Notes under the pieces: model-generated | The model's database searches: none | What the model was told of the DNA's origin: nothing | Seen by the model: the letters and a program-made list of their open reading frames with translations, nothing else | Program-made: the position numbers and the translations under genes | Origin: Alphaproteobacteria bacterium | Lineage (GTDB): Bacteria; Pseudomonadota; Alphaproteobacteria; Rhizobiales; Beijerinckiaceae | DNA length: 33,416 nucleotides | Assembly (NCBI GenBank): GCA_016869595.1 | Contig: VGDT01000031.1 | Span: 1 to 33,416, forward strand | Direction: 5' to 3' | Part shown: positions 8,513-17,482 of the stretch, piece after piece | Position numbering within the stretch: the first letter of the stretch is position 1 | How the letters are laid out: each line of letters begins with the position of its first letter

Positions 8513-9301
8513 TTGGACGTTGACCAAATCATTTTGGACCTCAAGAAATATGAGACGGCCTTCGCAGACATCCTTTCTCGTTTTCATCATAGCCGGGAGG
8601 GGATTCACATAGGCGATGGCGACGATCCGCTGTTTCGGCAGTACGTGCATGAACTTGTAGATTTGTTCAACGATATGCTTGGCCCAAACACTTATTCCGT
8701 CCAGATCGCAAAAGAGGCGAACGAAGGAGTTTCAAATTTCTATGGAACGCCATCGTATAAGTCTGTCGAGAACATCGGGTCGGTGCTACGCGCCGCAGTG
8801 ACCCGGTTTACTCGCAACCCAGAACTCTTGGCGCGTTCGAAAAGCGGCAAGAGCGCCCGTAAGCGCGAGAATGTATTTGTTATTCACGGTCACGACGAAG
8901 CAAAGTGGAGGGAACTAAAGGACCTTCTGAAGAACGAGTTTGGACTCAATCCGCTGGTCTTGTCAGAGCTACCGAACGCCGGCTGTTCGACCGTGATTGA
9001 GAAGTTTGAGCACTACGCTCAGACATGCAGTTATGCTATCGCGGTCTTCACTCCAGACGATCAAGTGCAATCCGACGACGGCCTATACTTACAGGCTCGC
9101 CCAAATGTCATATATGAGCTTGGCTGGTTCTGTGGACACCTGGGTAGAAATAGCGCGATGCTTTTGTTGAAAGAAGGGACCACCCTGTTTTCAGATTTCG
9201 CAGGAATTGTTCAGATAAGATTCAAAATAAATATCCAAGAAAAAATAGCCGAGATAAGAAAGGACCTCGTCGTAGCTGGCATTATTGATGCGAACCGATA
9301 A
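8513..9301 (+). CDS. TIR-like predicted nucleotide-binding protein (putative NADase, defence-type)
   Basis: 262 residues. The N-terminal half (1-115) is helical-looking and not recognised. Residues 120-235 match the TIR-like family (PF10137/CAP12 type): VFVIHGHDE at 121-129, ELPNAGCSTVIEKFE at 152-166, FTPDD at 179-183, then ARPNVIYELGWFCGHLGR at 195-212. By comparison with other TIR enzymes, Glu202 in NVIYEL is the expected catalytic residue for NAD+ cleavage. Such domains act as effectors in several bacterial anti-phage systems; no cyclase or sensor gene is beside this one. The start is TTG at 8513, preceded by a strong GGGGGAAG; the first in-frame ATG is at about codon 55. The DNA is visibly more AT-rich than its neighbours, suggesting transfer. 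The TAA abuts the ung ATG with no gap. Confidence 0.8.
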   Translation: MDVDQIILDLKKYETAFADILSRFHHSREGIHIGDGDDPLFRQYVHELVDLFNDMLGPNTYSVQIAKEANEGVSNFYGTPSYKSVENIGSVLRAAVTRFTRNPELLARSKSGKSARKRENVFVIHGHDEAKWRELKDLLKNEFGLNPLVLSELPNAGCSTVIEKFEHYAQTCSYAIAVFTPDDQVQSDDGLYLQARPNVIYELGWFCGHLGRNSAMLLLKEGTTLFSDFAGIVQIRFKINIQEKIAEIRKDLVVAGIIDANR

Positions 9302-9970
9302 ATGACCAAACCCGTCCGCATCGACGAAAGCTGGAAGAAACATCTCGCGCGCGAATTCGAACAGCCCTACTTCACGGAACTGCGGGAATTTGTCCGCAGC
9401 GAATATGCCGCGCGTCGGATCTATCCGCCGGCGTCGCAGATTTTTCGGGCCTTTGACGAATGTCCCTTCGAGAAGGTGAAGGTCGTCATTCTTGGACAGG
9501 ACCCCTATCATGGCGCCGGACAGGCCTGCGGTCTTTGCTTCGCCGTCGGCGCCAACACGCCGCCGCCGCCCTCGCTCCAGAACATTTTTAAAGAGATCGA
9601 CGCCGATCTCGGACATCAAGTCTCGCGCGATCCCGATCTATCGCGTTGGGCGCGACAGGGCGTGCTGCTGCTCAACGCCACGCTCACCGTGCGCGAGAAC
9701 GCCGCCGGCTCGCATCAGAACAAGGGCTGGGAGCACTTCACCGACGCCGCCATTCACGCGCTGTCGCGCGAACGCGAAGGCGTCGTCTTCATGCTTTGGG
9801 GCTCCTATGCCCGGCGCAAAGGCGCAGGAATCGATCGACGCAAACATCTCGTGCTCGAATGCGCCCATCCCTCGCCGCTGTCAGCGCACAACGGTTTTTT
9901 CGGCTGCAAGCATTTCTCGAAGGCGAACGACTATCTGGCCGCCCATGGCCAAACGCCGATCGAGTGGTGA
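9302..9970 (+). CDS. ung: uracil-DNA glycosylase, family 1
   Basis: 222 residues, the normal length of family-1 Ung. It removes uracil from DNA to start base excision repair. The water-activating motif GQDPYHG is at 65-71 (catalytic Asp67), the uracil-pocket Phe is in GLCF near 77-80, LLLNATLTV near 122-130 carries the uracil-binding Asn, and HPSPLSAHNGFFG at 189-201 is the DNA-intercalating loop with catalytic His189. The ATG follows the stop of the TIR-like gene directly (TAAATG) and I see no clear Shine-Dalgarno sequence, so translation may depend on re-initiation. The gene itself looks like ordinary chromosomal DNA. Confidence 0.95.
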   Translation: MTKPVRIDESWKKHLAREFEQPYFTELREFVRSEYAARRIYPPASQIFRAFDECPFEKVKVVILGQDPYHGAGQACGLCFAVGANTPPPPSLQNIFKEIDADLGHQVSRDPDLSRWARQGVLLLNATLTVRENAAGSHQNKGWEHFTDAAIHALSREREGVVFMLWGSYARRKGAGIDRRKHLVLECAHPSPLSAHNGFFGCKHFSKANDYLAAHGQTPIEW

Positions 9971-10000
9971 AGTTCGAGAACGAGAATGTCCTGCGCGAAT

Positions 10001-10159
10001 CCTTCTCCTTTTGGGAGAAGGTGGCGCGCGAAGCGCGACGGATGAGGGGTGTTGAGCACATGATATATGCGCCCCCTCACCCGACCCGGCCATAGCCCGT
10101 CGTAAGACGGGCGTCGCAGACGCCCTATGGCCGGGCCACCCTCTCCCGATGGGAGAGGG
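10001..10159. repeat. REP-like element with cloverleaf insert, between convergent ung and chaA
   Basis: Hairpins CCTTCTCC/GGAGAAGG (10001-10021) and CCCTCTCCC/GGGAGAGGG (10139-10159) flank an interior in which CCCGGCCATAG (10085-10095) pairs perfectly with CTATGGCCGGG (10125-10135). That 11-bp stem encloses CCCGTC/GACGGG (10096-10111) and CGTC/GACG (10112-10122). The element fills the gap between two genes that point at each other and could serve as a two-way terminator, though it has no clear T-run. Confidence 0.7.
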
Positions 10160-10200
10160 GAGACGCCTCATCCTCGCCTTGTTGCTCGATCCATGAGAGA

Positions 10201-11310
10201 TTACGGCACAAACAGTAGAAAGACATATGTCGCGAAAACGACAAGGTGAACGAGTCCCGTCAGGAGATTGGTTCGCCCGGCGCCGAAGCTCACCACGCTA
10301 AGCAGCAATGTCAGCAGCAGCAACACGGTATCGCGCTTCTCGAGACCGAACATGATCTCACGGTCCGTCGCGATGCTCAAAAGTGCGACGGCGGGAACCG
10401 TCAGCCCGATCGTCGCGACGACCGAACCGAGCGCGCTATTGAGGCTCGTCTGAAGCGCGTTGCGCGCCGCCGCGCGTATCGAGTTGATGGACTCCGGGAG
10501 TAGAACCAGCACCGCCACGGCGGCGCCTGTCACCCTGTTCACGTCGTCGAGGCCGATCCAGCGAAGCGCATCTTCAAGACCGGGAACGACGCGCTCGGCA
10601 AGGAGCGAGACGCCGAGCAGACTCGCGCCAAGCCCGACGCCTCCAAATATCGTCATGATGCGCGAGGGTTTCGCCTGTTCCTCCCCAAGGGCGGCTATAT
10701 GCGCGTCGATGAAATAGGATCGATGCCGGACCGTTTGAACAAAAAGAAACGCGCTATAGAGCAGCACAGACAAGATGCTCACGAAGGCGAGCTGACTGGA
10801 CGAAAGAGTGGGTCCGTAGCTCGAGGTCGTATAATTGGGCAGAACGAGCGTGAGGACCGAAAGCGCGATCAGCACGGCGAGATAGGCGCTCGCCGCCATC
10901 GGCTGTATCTCCTGCTCATGATGACGAAAACCGCCCATCAGAAGACAGAAGCCGACGAGGCCGTTGCACACAATCATAATGGCGGAGAAGACCGCCTCGC
11001 GCGCTTCAGTCGGGTCCTCGTGGCCATGTTCGATCATCGACGCCATGATCGAGACCTCGATAATGGTCACAGCGACAGTCAGCACGAGGGTGCCGTATGG
11101 CTCGCCCACTCTCGCGCCGATAATCTCGGCGTGCTGGAGGGCGGCGAAGACAGCTCCGATCAACAGTACTGCGGCAATGGCCGGGAGAACGAATCCGATC
11201 GACGCAGGAGTTTGCGCGATCCAGCGCTCACCAAACACAAATGCGGCGGCCAACCCCAGCGCCAACGCCGGAAAAAGGACCGAGCCAACGGTGATCCTCG
11301 CCGCCTGCAT
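10201..11310 (-). CDS. chaA: Ca2+/H+ (ChaA-type) cation:proton antiporter
   Basis: 369 residues from the ATG at 11310, with AGGA 8 bases upstream. The frame continues further upstream, but that part runs into uvrC sequence and lacks family character. About eleven hydrophobic segments are visible. The paired alpha-repeat motifs of the Ca2+/cation antiporter superfamily are present: GEPYGTLVLTVAVTIIEVSIM near 70-90 and a second with AVAVLVLLPESINSIRAA and LNSALGSVVATIGLTVP. An acidic/histidine patch (EHGHEDPTEAREAVFSA) lies between. It should export Ca2+ or Na+/K+ in exchange for protons at the inner membrane. It is divergent from uvrC with a shared 183-base gap and convergent with ung. Confidence 0.85.
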   Translation of the reverse strand: MQAARITVGSVLFPALALGLAAAFVFGERWIAQTPASIGFVLPAIAAVLLIGAVFAALQHAEIIGARVGEPYGTLVLTVAVTIIEVSIMASMIEHGHEDPTEAREAVFSAIMIVCNGLVGFCLLMGGFRHHEQEIQPMAASAYLAVLIALSVLTLVLPNYTTSSYGPTLSSSQLAFVSILSVLLYSAFLFVQTVRHRSYFIDAHIAALGEEQAKPSRIMTIFGGVGLGASLLGVSLLAERVVPGLEDALRWIGLDDVNRVTGAAVAVLVLLPESINSIRAAARNALQTSLNSALGSVVATIGLTVPAVALLSIATDREIMFGLEKRDTVLLLLTLLLSVVSFGAGRTNLLTGLVHLVVFATYVFLLFVP

Positions 11311-11493
11311 TTCCGCCGTCCTCACTCCTAATAGCCCAAGCTTTGCCGGACTCTGGCTGGAGATCCAGGCCATGCGCAAGGCGACGCTTGGCGGAACCGC
11401 CTGACGGATCGAGTTTCCGCACAGCTCTTTGGCGCTGACGGTCCCCTTCAGCGTCTCTTTCCATCGCCAACGGCGGCGAATAAATCTAGGCGA

Positions 11494-13476
11494 ATGACCG
11501 CCCAGCCTGCCAATCCGCGCGATCTTCCGCCCGAGGAAGACGAAGCCTTTGACGTAGCCGAGAGCCCCGCGGAGGCGGAGCCGTGCGAAGAAGCCATCGA
11601 AGCGCCCCAGACTCCCGAAAGCGTCAAGCGCGGCGTCGACGTCATCAAGAAGCATTGGCGTCATGCGCCAAATGGTCCCGGCGTCTATCGCATGATCGCC
11701 GAAAACGGCGAGGTGCTTTACGTCGGCAAGGCGAGAAACGTTCGAAAGCGCGTCGCGAGTTACACCCGCCTCGCAGGCCATGTGAACCGCATCGCGCGGA
11801 TGATCTCGGCGACGGCATCGATGGTGTTCATCACAGTCGAGACCGAAACCGACGCGTTGCTCTTGGAAGCGAATCTCATCAAGCAGTTGAAGCCGCGCTT
11901 CAACGTGCTGATGCGCGACGACAAATCCTTTCCTTACATCCTAATCGCCAGGGATCATGAAGCGCCGCAAATTATGAAGCATCGGGGCGCGCGCGTGCGC
12001 AAGGGCGACTATTTCGGACCCTTCGCCAGCGTGTGGGCGGTCAATCGCGCGCTCAACGCTCTGGAGCGCGCCTTTCTCCTGCGGTCCTGCTCGCAAAGCT
12101 TTTACGACAATCGCACGCGTCCTTGCCTGCTCTTTCAGATCAAGCGCTGCTCGGGCCCCTGCACCGGCGAAATCTCGATCGAGGATTACGCCGAACTCGT
12201 GCGCGAGGCGCGGGATTTTCTTTCGGGCAAGAGCCGCAACGTGCGCGAGCAGTTGGCGCGCGAGATGACCGAAGCCTCCGAGCGACTGGAGTTCGAGCGG
12301 GCGGCGCGGCTGCGCGATCGCATCTCGGCGCTCTCCGCCGTCCAGGGCGCGCAAGGAATCAATCCGCGCAGCGTCGAAGAAGCCGACGTCTTCGCCATCG
12401 CCAAGGAAGCCGGACGTTTCTGCATCGAGGCGTTCTTCTTTCGCGCCTATCAGAACTGGGGCAATCGCTCCTATTTCCCGCGCGCCGACGCGACGCTGTC
12501 AGAGTCGGAAGTGCTCGACGCCTTTCTCGCGCAGTTCTATCAGGAGCATCCTTCAGCGCGCTGCGTCTTTCTCTCCCACCCGATCGAAGACAGCGCGCTT
12601 CTTGAAGAGGCGTTGACCGCGCGGCTCGGCCGCCGCGTCGAAGTGCTCGCGCCGCAGCGGGGCGAGAAACGCGAGCTTGTCGACCATGCGCTCCACAATG
12701 CGCGGCAAGCGCTCGGCCGCAAGCTCGCGGAGGACGCGAGCCAGCAGCGCCTGCTCGCGGCGCTCGGCCAGGCCTTCGGTCTCGCCTCAGCGCCGCGACG
12801 CATCGAAGTTTACGACAATTCCCACATCGGCGGCGCGCAGGCGATCGGCGCGATGATCGTCGCTGGCCCCGCCGGATTCATGAAGGCGCACTACCGCACA
12901 TTCAACATCAGGAACGCCGATCTCGCGCCGGGAGACGACTTCGGCATGATGCGCGAGGTGCTGACGCGCCGATTCGCGCGACTCGCCAAGGAGGGGGAGA
13001 AGGATCAGGAATGTGACGCCTTTCCGGCAAGGCCCGACCTCATTCTGATCGACGGCGGACGCGGGCAGTTTGATGTGGCGCGCGAGGTTTTGCGCGGTCT
13101 GGGAATCGAAGGCGTCGCGATCGCTTCGATCGCCAAGGGCGCGGATCGCAACGTCGGGCGCGAAACATTCTTCGTCGAAGGACGTGAGCCGTTTCGGCTG
13201 CCGCCGCATGATCCGGCGCTCTACTTTGTCCAGCGGCTGCGCGACGAGGCGCATCGTTTCGCGATTGGGACGCATCGCGCGCGGCGCAAGAAGGAGTTCA
13301 CGAAGAATCCGTTGGATGAGATCGCCGGCGTCGGGCCGGCGCGCAAACGCGCGCTGCTCCTGGCGTTCGGCTCGGCGAAGGCGGTGTCGAAAGCCGCTCT
13401 GTCGGACCTCGAGAAGGTGCCCGGCGTCAACAAGGCGACGGCGCGGCTCGTCTACGATCATTTCCAGCGCGAGTGA
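11494..13476 (+). CDS. uvrC: UvrC, excinuclease ABC subunit C
   Basis: 660 residues. After an acidic, Glu/Pro-rich extension of about 45 residues comes the GIY-YIG nuclease domain (GPGVYRMI at 61-68, LYVGKARN at 75-82), which makes the 3' incision. An UvrB-binding UVR motif lies near 250-281 ([20 protein letters not shown]). The RNase-H-like 5' incision domain follows ([21 protein letters not shown]). Two helix-hairpin-helix motifs end the protein from about 608 ([29 protein letters not shown]). It acts with UvrA and UvrB in nucleotide excision repair. It ends 5 bases from the end of kup, which points the other way. Confidence 0.96.
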   Translation: MTAQPANPRDLPPEEDEAFDVAESPAEAEPCEEAIEAPQTPESVKRGVDVIKKHWRHAPNGPGVYRMIAENGEVLYVGKARNVRKRVASYTRLAGHVNRIARMISATASMVFITVETETDALLLEANLIKQLKPRFNVLMRDDKSFPYILIARDHEAPQIMKHRGARVRKGDYFGPFASVWAVNRALNALERAFLLRSCSQSFYDNRTRPCLLFQIKRCSGPCTGEISIEDYAELVREARDFLSGKSRNVREQLAREMTEASERLEFERAARLRDRISALSAVQGAQGINPRSVEEADVFAIAKEAGRFCIEAFFFRAYQNWGNRSYFPRADATLSESEVLDAFLAQFYQEHPSARCVFLSHPIEDSALLEEALTARLGRRVEVLAPQRGEKRELVDHALHNARQALGRKLAEDASQQRLLAALGQAFGLASAPRRIEVYDNSHIGGAQAIGAMIVAGPAGFMKAHYRTFNIRNADLAPGDDFGMMREVLTRRFARLAKEGEKDQECDAFPARPDLILIDGGRGQFDVAREVLRGLGIEGVAIASIAKGADRNVGRETFFVEGREPFRLPPHDPALYFVQRLRDEAHRFAIGTHRARRKKEFTKNPLDEIAGVGPARKRALLLAFGSAKAVSKAALSDLEKVPGVNKATARLVYDHFQRE

Positions 13477-13481
13477 CGCGC

Positions 13482-15359
13482 TTAAATCTCAACCTGGCCG
13501 CCGAGTTCGACGACGCGTCCCGGCGGAATCTGAAAGAACTCCGTCGCTGGAAGCGCATTACGGTGCAGGAACTGGTAGATTTGTAATTTGAACTTTCGCC
13601 ATTTCGACAATCCGATCGGGACGATCGTCAATCGGCCGACGAAGAAGGATGTCTCCATCATATTGAAGTGGAATGGGACTGAAAGCGACTCGAGAAGCAA
13701 CGCGCGAGGGATGTCCGGCTGCTCCATAAAACCGTAGCGAACATTGATCGCATAGAATTCGTTTTCGAGGACCGTGGTCTCAACGCGTCGCGAAGGATCG
13801 ACGCGCGGGACTTGTTCGGTCTCCACGTGCAGGAGCACAATGCGTTCATGCAGGACCTTATTGTGCTTAAGATTATGCAACAACGGCACCGGAACAACGT
13901 CGCTGCGGCTGGACATATAGACCGCTGTGCCCTTTACACGCGGCTTGCCGCCAAATTGCGCAATGAAACTTGGTATCGAGAGAGTGTCGCGCTCCAGAGC
14001 GGCGCGCATGTCGGCATAGCCTTCCGCCCAGCAACTCATCAGAAAATACAACACGGCGGCGGTGACGAGCGGAATCCAGCCGCCCTCAAGGAACTTCACC
14101 ATGTTGGCGGCGACGAAGGAGCCGTCGACGAAAATGAAAACGCCGGCCAGCGCGAGGCTGACGACTATGCTCCAGCGCCACACTTCGCGCATTGCGATGA
14201 ACATCAGAATGCTCGTCAGCAACATCGTTAGCGAAACGGCGATTCCGAACGCTGCGGCGAGATGTTCCGACGAGCGGAAGGAAATGGTGAGGATCAAAGT
14301 GAGAGCCATCAAAGACCAATTGACGAAGCCGACGTAAATTTGACCGTAGCTCTCCTCGGATGTCTGCACGATATGGATGCGCGGCAGCAGCCCCAGTTGG
14401 ATCGCCTGACGCGTCATCGAGAAGGCGCCGGTTATGATTGACTGGCTGGCGATCACGGTCGCGATCGTCGCAAGACCGACAAGCGGCAGTTGCAACGCTG
14501 GAGGACAAAGATCGAAGAATGGGTTGGCGGACGCCGAGGGCGGACTTTCAACAAGAAGCGCGGTCTGACCCGCGTAATTCAGCAGCAGCGCCGGCAGGAC
14601 AAGGCCGTACCAGGCAAGCCGGATCGGCCGGCGACCGAAATGACCCATGTCCGCGTACAGGGCCTCGGCGCCCGTGGCGCATAGAAAGACGGCGCCGAGC
14701 AGCAGAAATCCAGCCAATCCATGCGTAGCGAGATAACCCAGGCCAATGGCCGGATTGAGCGCAAAGAGCACGTCTGGATGTTTGCCGACGCCGACAAGGC
14801 CCAAAGCGCCAATGACCAGAAACCACAACGTCATGACGGGGCCGAAGAACTTTGAAATGCGCGCCGTGCCTTGCGACTGAAAGCTGAAAAGGCAGACGAG
14901 AACCGCAACGGAAATTGGCGCGACATAGGGCGCGATCGCCGGAGCCGGCGTCTTCAATCCTTCGATCGCGCTTAGGACGGAGATCGCCGGCGTGATGGCG
15001 CCGTCGCCAAAGAGCAGCGCGGCGCCGAGCATTCCGATGGCGACGACGAAGGGGCGACGCCCGTGCTTGACGCCGAGCAGCGACATCAGCGCCAGAATGC
15101 CTCCCTCGCCCTCGTTGTCGGCGCGCATGATGACGGCGACATATTTGATCGACGTGATGATGATGAGCGTCCAGACGATCAGCGAGAACATGCCGAGCGC
15201 CTCTTCGGGCGCGATGACGCCGCCGGACCATTCGATCGCGGTCTTAATCGTATAAAGCGGGCTTGTGCCGATATCGCCGTAGACGACGCCCAAAGCGCCG
15301 AGCGCCAGCGCGCCGAGGCGCGCGCCTCGGTTTTCTGTCATTGCCGCGCTACTCCCCAT
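13482..15359 (-). CDS. kup: Kup, low-affinity potassium uptake protein
   Basis: 625 residues, typical for the KUP/HAK/KT family. The conserved N-terminal LGALGVVYGDIGTSPLYT is near 17-34, followed by about twelve membrane segments including LLFGDGAITPAISVLSA and ATGAEALYADMGHFG. A C-terminal cytoplasmic region contains VPRVDPSRR and ends in GRVVELGGQVEI. It is a proton-coupled K+ importer of the inner membrane. The start is either ATG 15359 or ATG 15341; the latter removes six residues and has GGAG in a fair position. It is convergent with uvrC with almost no gap and has no terminator. Confidence 0.95.
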   Translation of the reverse strand: MGSSAAMTENRGARLGALALGALGVVYGDIGTSPLYTIKTAIEWSGGVIAPEEALGMFSLIVWTLIIITSIKYVAVIMRADNEGEGGILALMSLLGVKHGRRPFVVAIGMLGAALLFGDGAITPAISVLSAIEGLKTPAPAIAPYVAPISVAVLVCLFSFQSQGTARISKFFGPVMTLWFLVIGALGLVGVGKHPDVLFALNPAIGLGYLATHGLAGFLLLGAVFLCATGAEALYADMGHFGRRPIRLAWYGLVLPALLLNYAGQTALLVESPPSASANPFFDLCPPALQLPLVGLATIATVIASQSIITGAFSMTRQAIQLGLLPRIHIVQTSEESYGQIYVGFVNWSLMALTLILTISFRSSEHLAAAFGIAVSLTMLLTSILMFIAMREVWRWSIVVSLALAGVFIFVDGSFVAANMVKFLEGGWIPLVTAAVLYFLMSCWAEGYADMRAALERDTLSIPSFIAQFGGKPRVKGTAVYMSSRSDVVPVPLLHNLKHNKVLHERIVLLHVETEQVPRVDPSRRVETTVLENEFYAINVRYGFMEQPDIPRALLLESLSVPFHFNMMETSFFVGRLTIVPIGLSKWRKFKLQIYQFLHRNALPATEFFQIPPGRVVELGGQVEI

Positions 15360-15512
15360 TACGCCCCCAATTCAGGCGATGTCGGATATTGATCGTTACG
15401 AATGTTCATGACCCACGCCGGTCGGCGGGATCGAACCGGAATTCGCCGCTGATAAGGACTAATCAGTCTCGCATAAAGTGAATATTCGGAAAAACGCGCG
15501 CCGGTGACGTTC

Positions 15513-16859
15513 TCAAGGTGCGGCGACGGCGTCTTCCTGAGCGACGCCCGCCTCGAGCAAGAACAGGCGCCGGCGCAGCCTCTGCAGATCGTTTTCTTCG
15601 ATCCTGCCCGCGCATCCCGCGAGCAACCGACGCCCGCGCTCGGCAAGCGCTTCACGCAGAGCCGGGTCGCTCACGGTACTTGCGATATCTCCTAATGCGC
15701 GCATCAGCCTCAAGCTGACAGCGGCGTCGGCGGCCGCGTAATGGCGAATCTGTTCGAAGGCGAGATCGAGCAGGCCATTGAAATTGATCCATGGGACGGC
15801 GATACGCAGCACATGAGGCGGATCGAAATAATAGCTTCGCGGCGGGACGCGCCCGATCCAACGGATCAGTATGCAGCCGAGTTGATCTACGCAGCTGATC
15901 GCCGTCGTCGGATCGTTGATTGCTGGAGACATAGCGCGCAAGGCGATGTCGACGATTTGAACAATGCCGAACTCGACGTCCTGCTGCATCGTTCGGGTCG
16001 GGCCAATGTCGATTGCGGACAGAAGCTCGACCGCGCGTTCCTCCGTGATCCGATCGCCGCGCGAAAGTCGCATGATCGCTACGCCTTCGGGAACGAAATG
16101 ACCGACGCGGCGCTCCAGGCGCAAACAGACTCCATATGTTTTCGCGGTGCGACGCAACCGTGCAATGTCGATATATCTGATATATCCAGATTGGCGGCTG
16201 CGCAGAAAGACTTCCAGCTTGCCCGGAAATGATCCCGCCGCTTCGAGCGGATGGATCGGCCGCCGAATGTCCGGCATCAACTCGTCGATCACAAGCTCGG
16301 TCTCGCGTCGGATACGATCGACGATGTTGTTGACGCTGATGGCGTTGGAGATGTGATGAATGAAGTAGACGAGCCAGCCGACGCAGATCGGCGCGAGCGC
16401 CATGGCGCCTGCGACGGTCACGACTGGCGCGAAGGGATGCGGCAATGTGCGGGCGGCCGGCAGCGCAGCGATGCAATAGGAAAAAGTCCCAAGGAAAATG
16501 CCGAGCGTCCATTGCGTCACGTGATCGCGCACGAAGCTGACTAATATGCGTGGCGAAAACTGCGTCGAAGCGAGCGTCAGCGTCATCAAGAGTATCGCGA
16601 AGACGATCGACACGACGGTCATAGTGGACGTGGCGATGCTGGTCAGAATCGCTTGGGCGACCTGTGGATCCGCCTGCGAAGGGAACAACAGCCTCGGAAT
16701 GAAGTCGCGGATTGCCGGGAACTTTTCCTCGAACTCGGAAAGCAAGGCGCCACAAATTCCCAAGGTCAGCGCGATCGCGAGCGGGCGAAGGAGAAATCCG
16801 CCTCGAAGCGCGTAGAGCGCCGATCGCAGCAGCGCCGGCGGTGAAATTGGTCTTCGCAT
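15513..16859 (-). CDS. DUF2254 family predicted membrane protein
   Basis: 448 residues. Four hydrophobic segments occupy about 20-165, with the family-typical TSIATSTMTVVSIVFAILLMTLTLASTQFSPRIL, followed by FVRDHVTQWTLG. A large soluble C-terminal part contains GYIRYIDIARL, VGHFVPEGVAI and the conserved AMSPAINDPTTAISCVDQLG. This pattern is that of DUF2254 proteins, inner-membrane proteins without an established function. It lies upstream of kup in the same direction with about 150 bases between; that gap shows nothing definite. Confidence 0.85.
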   Translation of the reverse strand: MRRPISPPALLRSALYALRGGFLLRPLAIALTLGICGALLSEFEEKFPAIRDFIPRLLFPSQADPQVAQAILTSIATSTMTVVSIVFAILLMTLTLASTQFSPRILVSFVRDHVTQWTLGIFLGTFSYCIAALPAARTLPHPFAPVVTVAGAMALAPICVGWLVYFIHHISNAISVNNIVDRIRRETELVIDELMPDIRRPIHPLEAAGSFPGKLEVFLRSRQSGYIRYIDIARLRRTAKTYGVCLRLERRVGHFVPEGVAIMRLSRGDRITEERAVELLSAIDIGPTRTMQQDVEFGIVQIVDIALRAMSPAINDPTTAISCVDQLGCILIRWIGRVPPRSYYFDPPHVLRIAVPWINFNGLLDLAFEQIRHYAAADAAVSLRLMRALGDIASTVSDPALREALAERGRRLLAGCAGRIEENDLQRLRRRLFLLEAGVAQEDAVAAP

Positions 16860-17026
16860 ATCGAATCCCAGGTTAAGAAAGCGCGGTCATGTTAGCAAAG
16901 ACACATATTTTCAATGGCCGGTAAAAATCTTGCCTATGCGAAGCTCAAATCGCGCTTAGTCGGCTGTGGCGGCCTTTTCTCGCATCCTTTACGACACCTA
17001 TTGCAGGCGGCGAATGAACGGCAAGC

Positions 17027-17432
17027 CTACTGGCCGCCGCAGGAGACGTCGCCCTCCGGGCAGTTTAGCTGATGCTGCAGTCTCTTCGTCTGCTGCTCGG
17101 TCAAATCCGTTAGACACTGCCAAAGCATCATACTGTGAATGCTGCCGCCGGTCGTTCCCATTGTGTCGAATTCGCATTGCGCGTCCCGATATTTGATCCA
17201 GGCCTTCTGCGCCTCACGAAGTTTTGACCGCGCTGATTTTGCCGAGCAGCTTTACGTAGACTGCGTTCAATTCCGCGTCCGCCTGTTTGAAATTGTCGCC
17301 CTCGCATAAATTCATTGCCGTCTGCGTATTAAGATTGCTGCAGTCCTTCGCACGCGCCAAGCTCGACCCATGCGCCAGAACCAGAAAAGCCGCGCCAATT
17401 GCCATCAAGCATCGTAAAAGGATGATCTTCAT
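17027..17432 (-). pseudogene. frameshifted lprI-like (DUF1311) lysozyme-inhibitor gene
   Basis: Reading leftward from the ATG at 17432, a signal peptide (about 1-28, ending LARA) leads into KDCSNLNTQTAMNLCEGDNF and AELNAVYVKLLGKISAV, then hits a TGA at 17214-17216. One base out of phase the family sequence continues: KLREAQKAWIKYRDAQCEF, then GGSIHSMMLWQCLTDLTEQQ, to a TAG at 17027-17029. Together these halves make a complete LprI/DUF1311 protein with its four cysteines, so the gene is broken by a small indel near 17225. A few residues normally found before KLREAQ also seem missing, which suggests a short deletion. Family members are secreted or periplasmic inhibitors of lysozyme-like enzymes. 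A sequencing error cannot be ruled out. Confidence 0.75.
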
Positions 17433-17482
17433 CGGCCGGATTCTTTCCCTGCGCCATCGCTATTCGGAGCAAGCACTCTATC

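Noticed and set aside
9302-9970. ung as part of a phage-defence system with the TIR-like gene
   Set aside because: The protein is a standard family-1 uracil-DNA glycosylase with all catalytic motifs and looks like a housekeeping gene; adjacency alone does not make it a defence partner.
11311-11781. Extended N-terminus for the ChaA-type antiporter
   Set aside because: The extension runs antisense into uvrC and has no membrane or domain character; ATG 11310 with AGGA upstream fits the family.
15360-15512. tRNA-like sequence between kup and the DUF2254 gene (GGGATCGAACC next to a CTGAT/ATCAG hairpin)
   Set aside because: The hairpin loop has eight bases, the T-arm stem does not pair fully, and no acceptor stem, D-arm or CCA is present. 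It could be an old tRNA remnant, but the evidence is too weak.
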